Translations under genes and position numbers: made by a program
The notes under the pieces: generated by a model
What the model was told of the DNA's origin: nothing
What the model saw: only the letters and a program-made list of their open reading frames with translations
The model's database searches: none
Shown: piece after piece, positions 15,966 through 27,100 of the stretch
How positions within the stretch are numbered: position 1 is the first letter of the stretch
How the letters are laid out: each line of letters starts with the position of its first letter
NCBI GenBank assembly: GCA_963677085.2
Contig: CAXXFH010000004.1
Coordinates: 4,216,001 to 4,280,000 of the forward strand
Direction: 5' to 3'
From: G963677085 sp963677085
GTDB lineage: Bacteria > Planctomycetota > Planctomycetia > Pirellulales > Thermoguttaceae
DNA length: 64,000 bases

Positions 15966-17552
15966 ATGAGTCGGCAACAGAGAAGGCAAACGGCTTTGGC
16001 AACTTTCCGCTTTCTGATCCCGTCTCGAACGGGTCTGATGTTTTGGGCTATGGCGGTTCTCTGCGTCGCCCCGGCCATGGGGCAACAGGCGGCGAACCCG
16101 CGCGTGGTGATCGACTTCGAATCGGCGGATGCAATCACCTTGCACCCCGCCCAAGCCCGGGGCGAATGCGTCGAGGACGACGGGGACCACGCACTTCGAA
16201 TCGAAACCGAGGCGGCCGCGTCGTGGCCCGGGGTCCTCATCAAACCGAAGCAGGATTGCTGGGATCTTAGCGAGTACGACACCATCAAAATGGACGTCCG
16301 TAATCCGGAAGACGTTCCGGTTCGCGTGTTGCTGTGTGTAAACAACCCGGGCGCCGACGGTCGAAACAAGTGCAACACGGGCTCGGTCCAGGTTCCTGCT
16401 CAGGGTCGTGCGACGTTGGCGTTGCCGTTCGGCACGTGGCATGGTGATACGGGCCATCCCATCGATCAGGCGAATATCGTTTCGATGATGGTCATGTTGG
16501 ACCGGCCGGGGCGCGGACATCGCTTCCTGGTCGACAACATCCGTGTGACGGCCTACGATCCCGCAGCCATGAAAAGGGTTTACAACGATCCGTTTTTCAA
16601 GCGGCTCAAGCCGGCATTCGGACGCGGGGTGAACTTGGGCAATGCCCTGGAAGCACCCAAGGAAGGCGTCTGGGGTGTGAAGCTCGAAGAGCGCTATTTC
16701 GACTTGATCAAAGATGCCGGTTTCGATTCGGTGCGAATTCCCGCCCGATGGTCGGCCCATGCCGAGGAAACGGCCCCCTACCGCATCGACCCGGAGTTTA
16801 TAGCGCGTGCCGAATGGGCGGTCAATAACGCGTTACAACGGCGGTTGTTTGCTGTGTTGAACATCCACCATTACGAAGGCATTATGAACGAGCCGACCGA
16901 GCATCGCGAGCGGTTCTTGGCCTTGTGGCAACAGATCGCCGAACATTTCAAAGACGCCCCGCCCGCGCTGACGTTCGAACTGCTCAACGAGCCGCATGCC
17001 AAGCTCGACGCCGGCCAGTGGAACCGGCTGCTAGTCGAGGCATTGGGCGTAATCCGGCGCACCAACCCCACTCGTAAGATTGTCGTAGGGCCGGTCGGCT
17101 GGAATAGTCTCAAGGAACTTCAGAGCCTCGAACTGCCCGAGGACGATCGCAACCTGATCATCACGTTCCATTACTACAGCCCCTTCAAATTCACCCATCA
17201 GGGCGCGGGCTGGGTGGGCAACCAGTCGAAGGCCTGGCTGGGCACGCAATGGACCGGTACCAAGGCGGAGCAGCGGGACGTCGTGAAAGATCTGGATGAG
17301 GCCATCATCTGGGCCGTCGAGCACAGACGGCCGATTTTTATGGGCGAGTTCGGCGCCTACAGCAAGGCCGACCTGGCCTCGCGAGCGCGGTGGACCAAAT
17401 TCGTTGCCGACGAGGCCCTGCGGCGCAAAATCGGCTTCGCCTACTGGGAATTCTGCTCGGGGTTCGGTGTGTACGATGCCCAGCAAAATCGCTGGGTTGA
17501 GCCGCTGCGCGAGGCCCTGGTGCCAAAAGACCCCGTGTCCGAGAAGCCGTAA
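15966..17552 (+). CDS. Secreted glycoside hydrolase family 5 (cellulase-like) enzyme
   Basis: 528 residues. A signal peptide covers about 1-39 (basic start, hydrophobic core, A-M-G then Q-Q). Residues about 45-190 look like a beta-sandwich carbohydrate-binding-type domain. The GH5 barrel follows from about 215 (GRGVNLGNALEAP, DSVRIPARWS, NIHHYEGIM). The acid/base Glu342 lies in FELLNEPH and the nucleophile Glu461 in FMGEFGAY. It should cleave beta-1,4-linked glucans or mannans outside the cytoplasm. The start is the ATG 6 bases after GGGAGG; an in-frame extension upstream lacks this site. No dockerin or anchor is visible. Confidence 0.93.
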   Translation: MSRQQRRQTALATFRFLIPSRTGLMFWAMAVLCVAPAMGQQAANPRVVIDFESADAITLHPAQARGECVEDDGDHALRIETEAAASWPGVLIKPKQDCWDLSEYDTIKMDVRNPEDVPVRVLLCVNNPGADGRNKCNTGSVQVPAQGRATLALPFGTWHGDTGHPIDQANIVSMMVMLDRPGRGHRFLVDNIRVTAYDPAAMKRVYNDPFFKRLKPAFGRGVNLGNALEAPKEGVWGVKLEERYFDLIKDAGFDSVRIPARWSAHAEETAPYRIDPEFIARAEWAVNNALQRRLFAVLNIHHYEGIMNEPTEHRERFLALWQQIAEHFKDAPPALTFELLNEPHAKLDAGQWNRLLVEALGVIRRTNPTRKIVVGPVGWNSLKELQSLELPEDDRNLIITFHYYSPFKFTHQGAGWVGNQSKAWLGTQWTGTKAEQRDVVKDLDEAIIWAVEHRRPIFMGEFGAYSKADLASRARWTKFVADEALRRKIGFAYWEFCSGFGVYDAQQNRWVEPLREALVPKDPVSEKP

Positions 17553-17708
17553 GCGAGGGGAGATCCTGGGAGGCACGCCGCGTTCGTTCACCGCGACCCC
17601 TCGTGGGGGGTAATTGTCCGTTTGCCCCCCCAACGTAGTGCGGTGAATCGCGGGTTTGGTGCTTCATCTCTTTGGCCACCCGAATTAAACTGTAAGGACA
17701 CGTCTTAT

Positions 17709-17751
17709 TGTCCTTTCGGACAGCAATTTCGACTTCGTGTCCTTTCGGACA
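17709..17751 (+). repeat. Pair of identical 14-bp palindromes before the giant-protein operon
   Basis: TGTCCTTTCGGACA occurs at 17709-17722 and again at 17738-17751, 29 bases apart. Each copy has TGTCC/GGACA arms around a four-base centre. They could be paired operators on nearly the same DNA face or two RNA hairpins in the leader. Confidence 0.5.
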
Positions 17752-17838
17752 GGACATCGACTACCGGAAACAGAACCGAGAAGAGAGAGTCTGCGCCCGT
17801 CGTATGCTTCGGGCGGGTCGCCGGGAGGTAACCTGGTC

Positions 17839-20800
17839 TTGGCTGGCTTCACACGTTGGTGGATCGCAGCAGTAGCATGTCTTCTGTTGCACCCCTGCGG
17901 TGCTTACGCACAGCAGAACGGCTCGCCGTCTGCGCCGACGGCGACCTCACCAGCGGCTGCGCCGTCGGCGCGCTCGGCCCCGCGTCCGCTGGTCGAAACG
18001 CCGGTGAAGCTCTACCTGCTGAAGGACAAGGACGGCAACCTTGTCGAGGTTCCTGGCATCACGCTGGAAGACCTCGATGAAGCCTATCGCCAACAGGCCG
18101 TGGGCCAACCGGTGAAGCCGCCGAAATACAGTTTCCAGCGGCTCACGATTTCGGCCAATGCCAAGCAGGACATCGCCGAGCTGACGGTCGACGTGGCCGT
18201 AATGGTTCGCGACGACGAGTGGGTGCGTGTTCCGCTGCAACTCGATCAAGCCAAGCTCCAAGAGGCCACCTACCAGGGCGAAGGCGAAGCGTTCGTCCAC
18301 TTCGAAGTCGATGGCGAGGGCCACGTGGCTTGGATCCGAGGAAAATCGGGCCAGCAACATCAGCTTACGCTTAAGATGCTCGTTCCGTTGATCGCCGTAG
18401 GCGACCAGTTTCGTTTGAAGCTGCTTACTCCTCGGGCAACGGTTTCTCAGATGAAGCTGCGCGTACCGCTGGCGGGAGCCGCCGGCGAGGTTTCCGAAGG
18501 AGCCACGCTTTCGACCGCGGAAATCGACGGAAACGCTACCGAGTTCACCGTTTTGGGGCTCGGCGGCGATTTCGAATTGACGTGGCGGAAACCCCAGCGA
18601 CAAGTGGTCGAGCTTCCTTCGCTGCTTGAAGCCGAAGGCGCGGTGGTCGCCCGGCTGGGAAGCCGTAGCGTAGCCTTCGAAGCCACACTGCAGGTGCGTA
18701 GTCGCGGGGCCGAGTTCGATCGGTTTCGGGTTCGTCTGCCGGCCGAAACGCGATATCTCCCCGGCAACCCGACCGGCTACACGGTGGCCCCGGCCGAGGC
18801 CGACGGCAAACCCCAGCCCGGGTTGCTTGAAGTCCGCTTGGCCAAGAAGACCAAAGGCGCGGTCGAGATCCGTCTAGCGGCCGAACGCTCTTACAATCCG
18901 GTGGCCGCCAGCGATCCGATCGAACTGGCCGGCTTCGAGGTTCTCAACGCGGCCCAGCAATGGGGCCACATTTCGGTAGCGGCGGAGAGTGACTGGCAGG
19001 TGATCTGGGGGCAGCAGCGCGGTGTGCGGCGAGTGGATCAGGTACCCGACGCGGTACGCCAGCCCGACCAAGTGGCGGCCTTCGAGTATTTCGCTCAGCC
19101 CTTTTCGCTTCAGGCACAAATGGTGCCTAAGAAAACACGCATTAGCGTAGAGCCCGAGTATGTTGTTCAGGTGGGTGCCGACGAGGTGGAACTCGACGCC
19201 CGGCTGAAGTACGTGGTTCGCGGTGCCAAGGTTTTTTCGCTCGATGTAACGTTGCCCGATTGGGATCTGGTGGAAGTTGGCCCCGAAAACCTCGTGAAGG
19301 TCGACCAAGTGGTGCAGCTCGAGAACCACCAGTTGCGAATCCCGTTGGCCCAACCCTCGACCGGCAACATCGAGCTACACATTCAGGCAAAACGCACTCT
19401 GGCGAAAGACAAGGGCCCCTTGTCGCTCGGCTTCCCTCAACCGGAAGTGAATTGGCCCGGTCCGTCGACGGTCGTCATATTGCCCGCCGACAACGTGGAA
19501 CTGATTCCCGATACGCAGGCTTCCACAGGGTTGGTCCGACAGCAGATCGGCCCGGAGATCAAACTGCCGAAGCGACAGCAGGATCCGCTCTTTTACCGAG
19601 GCGACACGGCCGACGCGCGGTTCGTCGCCAATTTTCAAGTCCGCACCCAGAAGATCGATATCGACGTAGACAGTCAGCTTCGTCTGGGTCGGGCAACGTC
19701 GCAGTTGCAGCAGCGTCTGTCATATACGATTGCCCACGAACCGATCGAACAACTCACGCTTGCCGTACCCCGCGTGCTGAGCCAGCAACAGGGTCTGAGT
19801 TTTTCGTGGGACAATCAAAGCTTAACGGCCACGCCGCTTAGCGAAGGCACGAAACCGTCGGACGACACCGTGCGGATGCGACTGGCGTTGCCCGCCGCAC
19901 AAATCGGCCAAGGCGAATTGCTGATCCGTTGCCCTATTACGCTGCCCCGGCTGAAATCGGGACGTGCCACCCGAGTAGAGATTCCAATGGCCATGCCAGT
20001 CGAAGGCAATGTGGTAAGCAGCGCCCTGGTGGCCACGGCACCGGCCGAAATCCAAATGGAACTCGACGACCCGGCCTGGACTATCGTGGAACCGTCGGCC
20101 GATACACGCGTGTCGTCGCAGCGTCTCCAACTTCAGGGTAATGGACGCCAGACCACCGCACGCCTCATGTTGCGCCAGATCGACGGTGAACTGCAACGGG
20201 CAACGGTGGTCGATCGGGCTTGGGTCCAAACTTGGTTAACAACGACCGCAAGGCAAGACCGGGCTGTCTTTTCGTTGGCCAATACTCAGGGTGAAGTACA
20301 GGTATTGCTACCCGAAGGAGCGGTCGTTGAGCGCGATCGCGTACTGCTCGACGGCGGACCGGCAGCATTCAGCGCGGGCGACGACGGCACTCTGACCGTC
20401 GCGGTACCCGCCAACGGCAGCCAGCGGCGGCACCTTTTGGAACTGTGGATCGATTTCCCGCAATACCGGCACGTCTCGGGAGAGTTGACGCTCGACATAC
20501 CGCGGTTCGGGTCCAACGTTTGGATTCGCCGCCTCTACTGGCAGTTGGTGCTGCCACAACACGAACATGTGCTCTCGGGTCCCGAAGGTTTCACCGACGA
20601 GTGTATGTGGCACTGGCACAACTTCTTTTTTAGTCGCGATCCGGTAATCGAACAAAGCGACCTGGAGCTTTGGATCGGCGCGACGCAGCGCACCGCCGTA
20701 CCGTCGAACACGAACCGTTATCTGTTCAGTAGTTTTGGCCCGGTCGAGCGTTGTTCATTGCGCACGGCCAGTCGTTCCTGGTTGGTTTTGGGTGCCTCGG

Positions 20801-21189
20801 GCGCGGCTTTGGTGGCTGGGCTGCTGTTGATTTATGTCCCCCGTCTGCGGCACCCGGCCGTGCTTTTCGTATCGGCCCTGGGCCTGTTGACCGTGGGAAT
20901 CGTGTGGCCCCAGCCAGCGCTGCTGGTCGCGCAGGCAGCCAGTCTCGGGTTGGCACTTGCCCTGTTTGCCGGACTATTACAGCAGAGCATGGCGGGGCGG
21001 CGCGTCACTACGATTCGCGAACCGTCGAGTTCGATCGTGGAACGAGGCTCCACCCGAACCCAATTCGAAGTGGCGATCAGCGCGAATCAGTTGTCGACGC
21101 AGACAGCACCGTCCTTGTCGCCGCCACCTGAGCTAACGCCGCCGACAAATCCTTCCACTCCAACGCCTCCGAATCAGCACTTGCCATGA
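17839..21189 (+). CDS. Large secreted/membrane-anchored protein of unknown function
   Basis: About 1116 residues if translation starts at the TTG 10 bases after GGGAGG; a GTG 102 bases upstream is the alternative. After the start comes a signal sequence (TRWWIAAVACLLLHPCGAYA), a Ser/Ala/Pro-rich linker and a long beta-rich ectodomain beginning VKLYLLKDKDGNLVEVPGIT. Near the C-terminus are three hydrophobic helices (LVLGASGAALVAGLLLIYVP and two more), then a Pro/Thr-rich tail. No catalytic motif is recognised. The next gene overlaps by four bases (ATGA) and encodes a protein of the same design, so the two are translationally coupled and probably act together in the envelope. Repeated palindromes lie in the leader. 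Confidence 0.8.
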   Translation: MAGFTRWWIAAVACLLLHPCGAYAQQNGSPSAPTATSPAAAPSARSAPRPLVETPVKLYLLKDKDGNLVEVPGITLEDLDEAYRQQAVGQPVKPPKYSFQRLTISANAKQDIAELTVDVAVMVRDDEWVRVPLQLDQAKLQEATYQGEGEAFVHFEVDGEGHVAWIRGKSGQQHQLTLKMLVPLIAVGDQFRLKLLTPRATVSQMKLRVPLAGAAGEVSEGATLSTAEIDGNATEFTVLGLGGDFELTWRKPQRQVVELPSLLEAEGAVVARLGSRSVAFEATLQVRSRGAEFDRFRVRLPAETRYLPGNPTGYTVAPAEADGKPQPGLLEVRLAKKTKGAVEIRLAAERSYNPVAASDPIELAGFEVLNAAQQWGHISVAAESDWQVIWGQQRGVRRVDQVPDAVRQPDQVAAFEYFAQPFSLQAQMVPKKTRISVEPEYVVQVGADEVELDARLKYVVRGAKVFSLDVTLPDWDLVEVGPENLVKVDQVVQLENHQLRIPLAQPSTGNIELHIQAKRTLAKDKGPLSLGFPQPEVNWPGPSTVVILPADNVELIPDTQASTGLVRQQIGPEIKLPKRQQDPLFYRGDTADARFVANFQVRTQKIDIDVDSQLRLGRATSQLQQRLSYTIAHEPIEQLTLAVPRVLSQQQGLSFSWDNQSLTATPLSEGTKPSDDTVRMRLALPAAQIGQGELLIRCPITLPRLKSGRATRVEIPMAMPVEGNVVSSALVATAPAEIQMELDDPAWTIVEPSADTRVSSQRLQLQGNGRQTTARLMLRQIDGELQRATVVDRAWVQTWLTTTARQDRAVFSLANTQGEVQVLLPEGAVVERDRVLLDGGPAAFSAGDDGTLTVAVPANGSQRRHLLELWIDFPQYRHVSGELTLDIPRFGSNVWIRRLYWQLVLPQHEHVLSGPEGFTDECMWHWHNFFFSRDPVIEQSDLELWIGATQRTAVPSNTNRYLFSSFGPVERCSLRTASRSWLVLGASGAALVAGLLLIYVPRLRHPAVLFVSALGLLTVGIVWPQPALLVAQAASLGLALALFAGLLQQSMAGRRVTTIREPSSSIVERGSTRTQFEVAISANQLSTQTAPSLSPPPELTPPTNPSTPTPPNQHLP

Positions 21190-24100
21190 GCCGTCGCTGG
21201 GTGTCATTGCTGCATGCTGTCTTGCTTTGCGTGGCCGCTTGGCTACCGAGTTCGATGGTGTGCGCTCAGACATCCAAGCAACTCGAACCGCAGCGGTTTC
21301 GCCGCGTATTTGCACCCACGGGGCAGGTGCGCGACTGGCCGCTGGGCGACGAGAAATACATGCGGGTCGATCCGGCCGAATTCGAGAGGCTATTGCGGGC
21401 GGGCAACGCCGACCCCACGCATCCGGCCCGCTTGCCTGTAGCTCGGATCACCAGTGCCACGTATGAAGCCCGGCTTGAAGGCGATCAACTCATCGAGGGT
21501 ACGGCCGAACTCGAGGTGGAACACACGGCCGATGGCCCCGTGCTGATGTCGTTGGTACCCTGCCGGCTGGCCCTCGGACGTGCGACCTGGGGAAAAGGAG
21601 AATCGGCGAGCGATGCCATCGTCGGTTTGGGCGTCGACCAGCGTTTGAACGTGTTGGTCGAGCGGTCTGGCACACTGCATTTCGACTGGTCGTTAAGCGG
21701 TGCCCGCGACGTTTCCAACCAACTTGGTTTCGATCTCAGGTTACCGGCTTGCCCTCGAAACCGATTGGTGCTCGAACTGCCGGAAGCAGTAGCCCCGGCG
21801 GCCGAAGGTGGCCTGATTTTGAAGTCGGAACCGAACACCAAGAAAAAGAACGTTAAGAAGAAACAGCGTCGTTGGCACATCGAACTGGGCGGAAGAAATC
21901 GCTGTGCGTTGCGAATCACGACGGCACCCGATGCGGGTGTACCGGAGGAGTTGCCTGGCCTGCACGAGTCGGTGGTCTACGACCTTTCGCTCCGCGGCGT
22001 GGAAATCGCGGCGGAGTTCGAGCTTCAGCGATGGGACGATCCGTTGCGACAGATTCAGTTGGTCATGGACGACAACGTTCAAGTCATGGCGGCCAGTTGT
22101 GGCGAAGAGAGTTTGTCATGGTCGGTGATGCAACATCCTGAAAAACACATCCAAAACGTGGCCATCGCGCTGCCCGAGACGGTCTGCAAGACGGGCACCA
22201 CTTTGCGGGTAAAGGCCTTCGCCCCGCTGACTACCAAACGCCAGTGGCAGCTACCGCGAATCCGCCCGCAGAAAGTTTTCTGGCAAGAAGGACGAGTGAC
22301 CGTACTCGTGCCGGCACCGTTGACGGTAACCAAATACATTGCGGTTGGATGCCGGCAATCGGGGACCGGACCGCTGACGGCCCCGCGTGTGGGCGAGTCG
22401 ACGGAATTTCAGATGTTTTCCCCCGATGCGCGAATTGAGCTGGTCTGCGCCCGCCGCAAGGATCCGTTTCAAGTGACGAGTACCACGTTCGTCGAATTGC
22501 GGGGAGGCGAGATGACGGCCCAGGTAGCGGCCGGTTTTCAGGTCGCCGAATCGCCCCGTTTTCGGTTGGAAGCGGGATTTCCTCAGCCGTGGCTGATCGA
22601 CACCGTGCAATCGCAGCCGGCCGATGTTGTCGACGATTGGACCATTGAAAACGACGCACGGAATCGGCGCCGCTTGGTCGTGCATCTCGCGAAGGCATTA
22701 AGCCCTTCGCGTCCGATTCGTTTGCGGGTTGGTTTGCGGCGTCTGGAGTCGCCCTTGGATCGCGAACTGTCGGTGGGCGATCTCGTGCCGTTGCGATTTG
22801 GCGATGCGCGCCCGACTGTCGCTGACGACAACGGTCGCCACCTGATTGCCGTCGCGGCGGAAGAGCCCTACCGCTTGCGACTCTTGGGAACACAGCGATT
22901 TCAGCCGCTTTTGCCTGAGAGTCTTTCGACGGAAGAGAGTGAGCTATTCGGTACACTGCCCGAGGGATTGCTGTTTGTCGACAACGGGCAAGCGGCCGAC
23001 TTGCGCGTGACGCTTGAACAACAGAAGCCGAGTTACTCGGCGAGTATCGAGGTCGAGGCCGTTGTCTCCGCCGACACGCTTCGCGAGCAATACGTGTTGG
23101 CCTGCGTTCCCGACACGGCCCGAGTCGACCGGCTGATCGTCCACTTCGGCTACGCGCGGGAAACGCCGATCAAGTGGAATTTTGTCGGCGACGAAAACCG
23201 CGAACTGAACAGCCGCCGTCTGACTTCCGAAGAACAAATCGCCCTGGGGATTGATCCAGAAGAGGAAACCTGGGAGCTTACGTTACGTCGCCCGCAAAGC
23301 GAACCGTTCGAGATTTACGCTTCGCGCGAGATCCCGTTGGCCGAAGACACGCCGATCAGTCTGGCGATGATGCCCGAAGCCTCCCAGCAACGAGGCACGC
23401 TGGTGGTGCGCTGTCTGGGCCCACGTTCGGTTCAGGTTGCCAACCGGCGTTTACGTGCCATTCCGGTAGCGGCCGTACCGGCCAATCGTTATCAAACTGC
23501 GGTGGGAGCTTATCGTTACGATCCGCTACGCGATGCCAGCAAGCGATCACAACCCACGGTGTCTTTGACTCGTGGGTCTTTGACCAGTGAGGTGGGTCCC
23601 GAATCGCCGTCGGCTTGGGTTTGGAATAGCCACCTGCGGTCGCGCTACGAGGTGGGCGGCCGAGGAGAGCACCTGTTGACCTATCGTGTGCAATGCACGA
23701 CGACGGCAAGCCTCCATTTGAGTCTGCCGTTGGGAGTCACCAAGGACGATGTGCGCAATATCTGGATCGAAGGCGAGCGTGTCATGCCCTTGTGGCTCTC
23801 GGGCCAAGGAGCCGACGGCGAAGCGACCTACAGTGCCCTGATCGATTTACCCGCCGGCGTGAAGTTTCCGATGGTTGTCGTGCATTTTGCCACGCCGCCG
23901 GAACGTTTGGGAATTGCCGGCACGCTACGGCCGCCCTTGCCGGAAATCGACGTACCGGTGTTGGCCCAGTTCTGGACCGTGTGGCTCCCGCCCGGCTACG
24001 AGACCTTCGATCCCGATGGTCGATGGCAGGCGGTTCGCGCATCGCAGCCGTCACTTACCCAGCGGCTGTTTGGGCCCCTGGGACGATCGTCCAGTACGTC

Positions 24101-27100
24101 GGTATTCGATCCTTTGCACCCCTCGACCTGGTCGCCCACGATTACCGACGAGATTGCGCGGCACCGTAGCGTGGCGAAAGTCCGCCAGTTGCTGAAGACC
24201 CTGGGCGAGTTGACCCATACTGGCATCGGCGGTGAACTCACCTGGGGCGACCTGCTCGACCACCCCGCGGTGCATAACCTGCCGATCAACCTGCTTGTCG
24301 ATTCGTACGGCCTGGAACACGCCGGCGTAGAACCGCAGCATGGCATTCGACCGCCGGGAGGCGACGACTTAACCAAACGTGGAATCGCGTTGTTACAAGA
24401 GGCCAATCTGGCGCTGCTCGTTCGCGGCAACATAGTACTGTTGACCGATCAAACGAGTGCCGCCCTGTACCATGCCTACCTCGACAACCCAGGGCTGGCC
24501 GCCGTGTGGTGGGTTGCGCGTGGGCCGCTGGCCGAGCAACTACAACACGCCGCCACGGAAGAGGGCAGCGCGGGCCTCGTTCCCGCCGGACAATGGCGAC
24601 ACGGCCCGCTTGCCGTACAAGTATTGTGGCAAACGACCGACTTCAGCGGTTATCAGCCGGCCGATATGCAGGGCTGGTCGGCCTTCCGTTTGGGACTGCC
24701 CAAAGGAGACGTTGCCGTTCGGCTGAAGTACGTTCATCGCCAAAGCCTCCAACTGTTTGGGATTACCTTTTTTCTGGCGACGATTGGTCTTGGCTGGTGG
24801 ACGCTCGGCGATCGCCCCTTGGTCTACGTGGGGGCGGCGGGCCTGTTCGCCGTGGCGGGGCTCCTGATTCCTTCCGCCTACGCGGTGATCGCCTCGGGTG
24901 GATTGCTTGGCGCCTTGTTCTGCTTGCTGTTCTGCCTGCTGGGGCGATGCCGTGCGTCGCATCCCTCGAGCCAAACGCTTGCAGCAGAGCAAGACTCCTC
25001 CTCGTGTCTTGCCGCGGCGACTTCGTCCAGTTCACAGTCGTCCAGCTCGCGGTCGGCCAGTTCGCTGCTGTTTGTGCTGGCGATGCTCCTGCCTAGTACC
25101 AACGGCGTGGAAGCGGCCCGAGCGGACACAACCTCCAATGAATACCGGGTATTTGTGCCCGTTGACGAAAACCAGAAGCCCACGGGCGAAAAGTACTTCG
25201 TTCCGGTGGAGTTTTACACCGACCTATACCGCCGCGAGGCCTCGTTGACCGAGAAACCACAAGGCTGGCTGATTGGCAGCGCCAATTACCGCGCCACGCT
25301 GGCACGCGAGGCGATGACCGAGCGATTGGGGATCGACGAGTTCCAGGCCACCTTCGATGTACATGTACTCAGCCAAGTGACTTCGGTGGCGGTTCCGTTG
25401 GGACGCCAGGGCGTAAACCTGTTGCCCGACGGCGCACTGCTTGACGGCCGCCCCATTCAACCGGAGTGGGACGCACAGGGCAACGCCCTGATCGTCGAAG
25501 TCCCTCGGCCCGGCAAATATCGGCTGGAGTTGGCGCTGCGTCCGACGATGCGAGCGTCGGACGCGACGGCTGGATTCGACGTGGTGATTCCGCGTTTGGC
25601 GACCGCTCGGCTCGAAGTGATCACGCCGGTCGATGCCCCTCCGGTTACCGTTTCCTCGGCCGTTGGACTTCAGCGAACGAGCGGCGACGCCACCCGATGG
25701 CTCTGCGATCTAGGGCCCACCGACAAGCTCTCCGTGCATTGGCCCGAAGGTACCGTACTCGGCAACGTAGGCGTGGGCCTCGAAGTGGATCAACTCACCT
25801 GGATGAAGGTTCAGCCGGGGTCGGTCGTGATCGACGCGAAACTGCGATTCTCTTCGGCTTCGGTCCCCGTAAAACAAGTGGAACTGCTCACCGACCCCCA
25901 CCTGCGACTATTGCCGCTCGAGGGTGAGCGTGTCCCGCAAACTCAAGTTCGTACGCTGCCCGGCAAACCGCAAACCATCACGCTCACGTGGCCGCATCCA
26001 TTGACCGAGCCGACGGAGGTCCAAGCAACCTTTCTCCTGACGGGGACTTCGGGCGTGGGGCGTTTACGACTCCCGCGTCTCGACGTGGCCGGTGCTCGCA
26101 TCAAACGGCGTTGGCTGGCCGTTTCAGTCGATCCGGCGCTGGAAGCCCAGCAATCGACTGGGCATACCATGGAGGCCGTGGCCGTGCCCGACTTCGCCAA
26201 AGCCTGGAAAGCCAAGGACGAACCGCCGGCGTTTGCCTACCAATGGGATGCGCAGGCATCGCGTTGGAGCCTGGCCACTAGGCCCCGCGAAACCCAAACG
26301 GCGGCCAACGAGGTGTTGTGGGTGGGAATAGACCAGGAGCAGACTTCGGTCCTGTACCAGGCCGACTTGGTCACCACGGCCGGCTACACCTTTGAACATC
26401 GGCTGAAGACTCCAGCCGATTTGTTGGTCGAGCGGGTCTCGGTTCGCCAAGACGACGTAGAACGTGTTGCTCGGTTCTTCCAGGAAAAGGACGGCCAACT
26501 CACCGTGTTCTTTACCGGCCCCGTTTCGGGACAGCATCAGCTTGAAATGCAAGGACGCGTGCGGACCGGACTCGATGGGGAAATGACGTTGCCGCAGGTG
26601 AAGCTGGAAGGAGCCGTGATTGGCACCTCCACGTTGCGGCTCTATCACCAACCCTCGGTGCATGTCGAGCTTTCGTCCTCCACCAAACTCGATGCGGTCG
26701 ACGATGCGTTGGCTCGAGAAATCGACGCCCAGTGGGGTCGGCCCGTGGGATGGTTCCCGCTCGGCGCAGATGCCAACTCGCAAATCGTCGTCAGCGTAAG
26801 TCGCAACCGGCCGCGCATCGACGCCGAACAACTCGTCTGGCTCCAGGAAGATGCCGGTGCGTGGACGCTGCACCTGGAAGCCCAGATGCGTGTCCGCCGT
26901 GGCTGGATTGATCAGCTTCGGGTGGAACTGTCTCCGGACCTCACCGGGCCGTTTCAGTTGGAGGCCGAGGTGCCCACGTCCCTTGAGATCATCGAACTCC
27001 CCGGCGTTCCTCGCCACCTGATTCTCCGACCCGAGCAGGCGGCTTCGGAACAATACGCATTCCATCTGACCTCGCCCTTGATGCAGACCGGTGGCGAACG

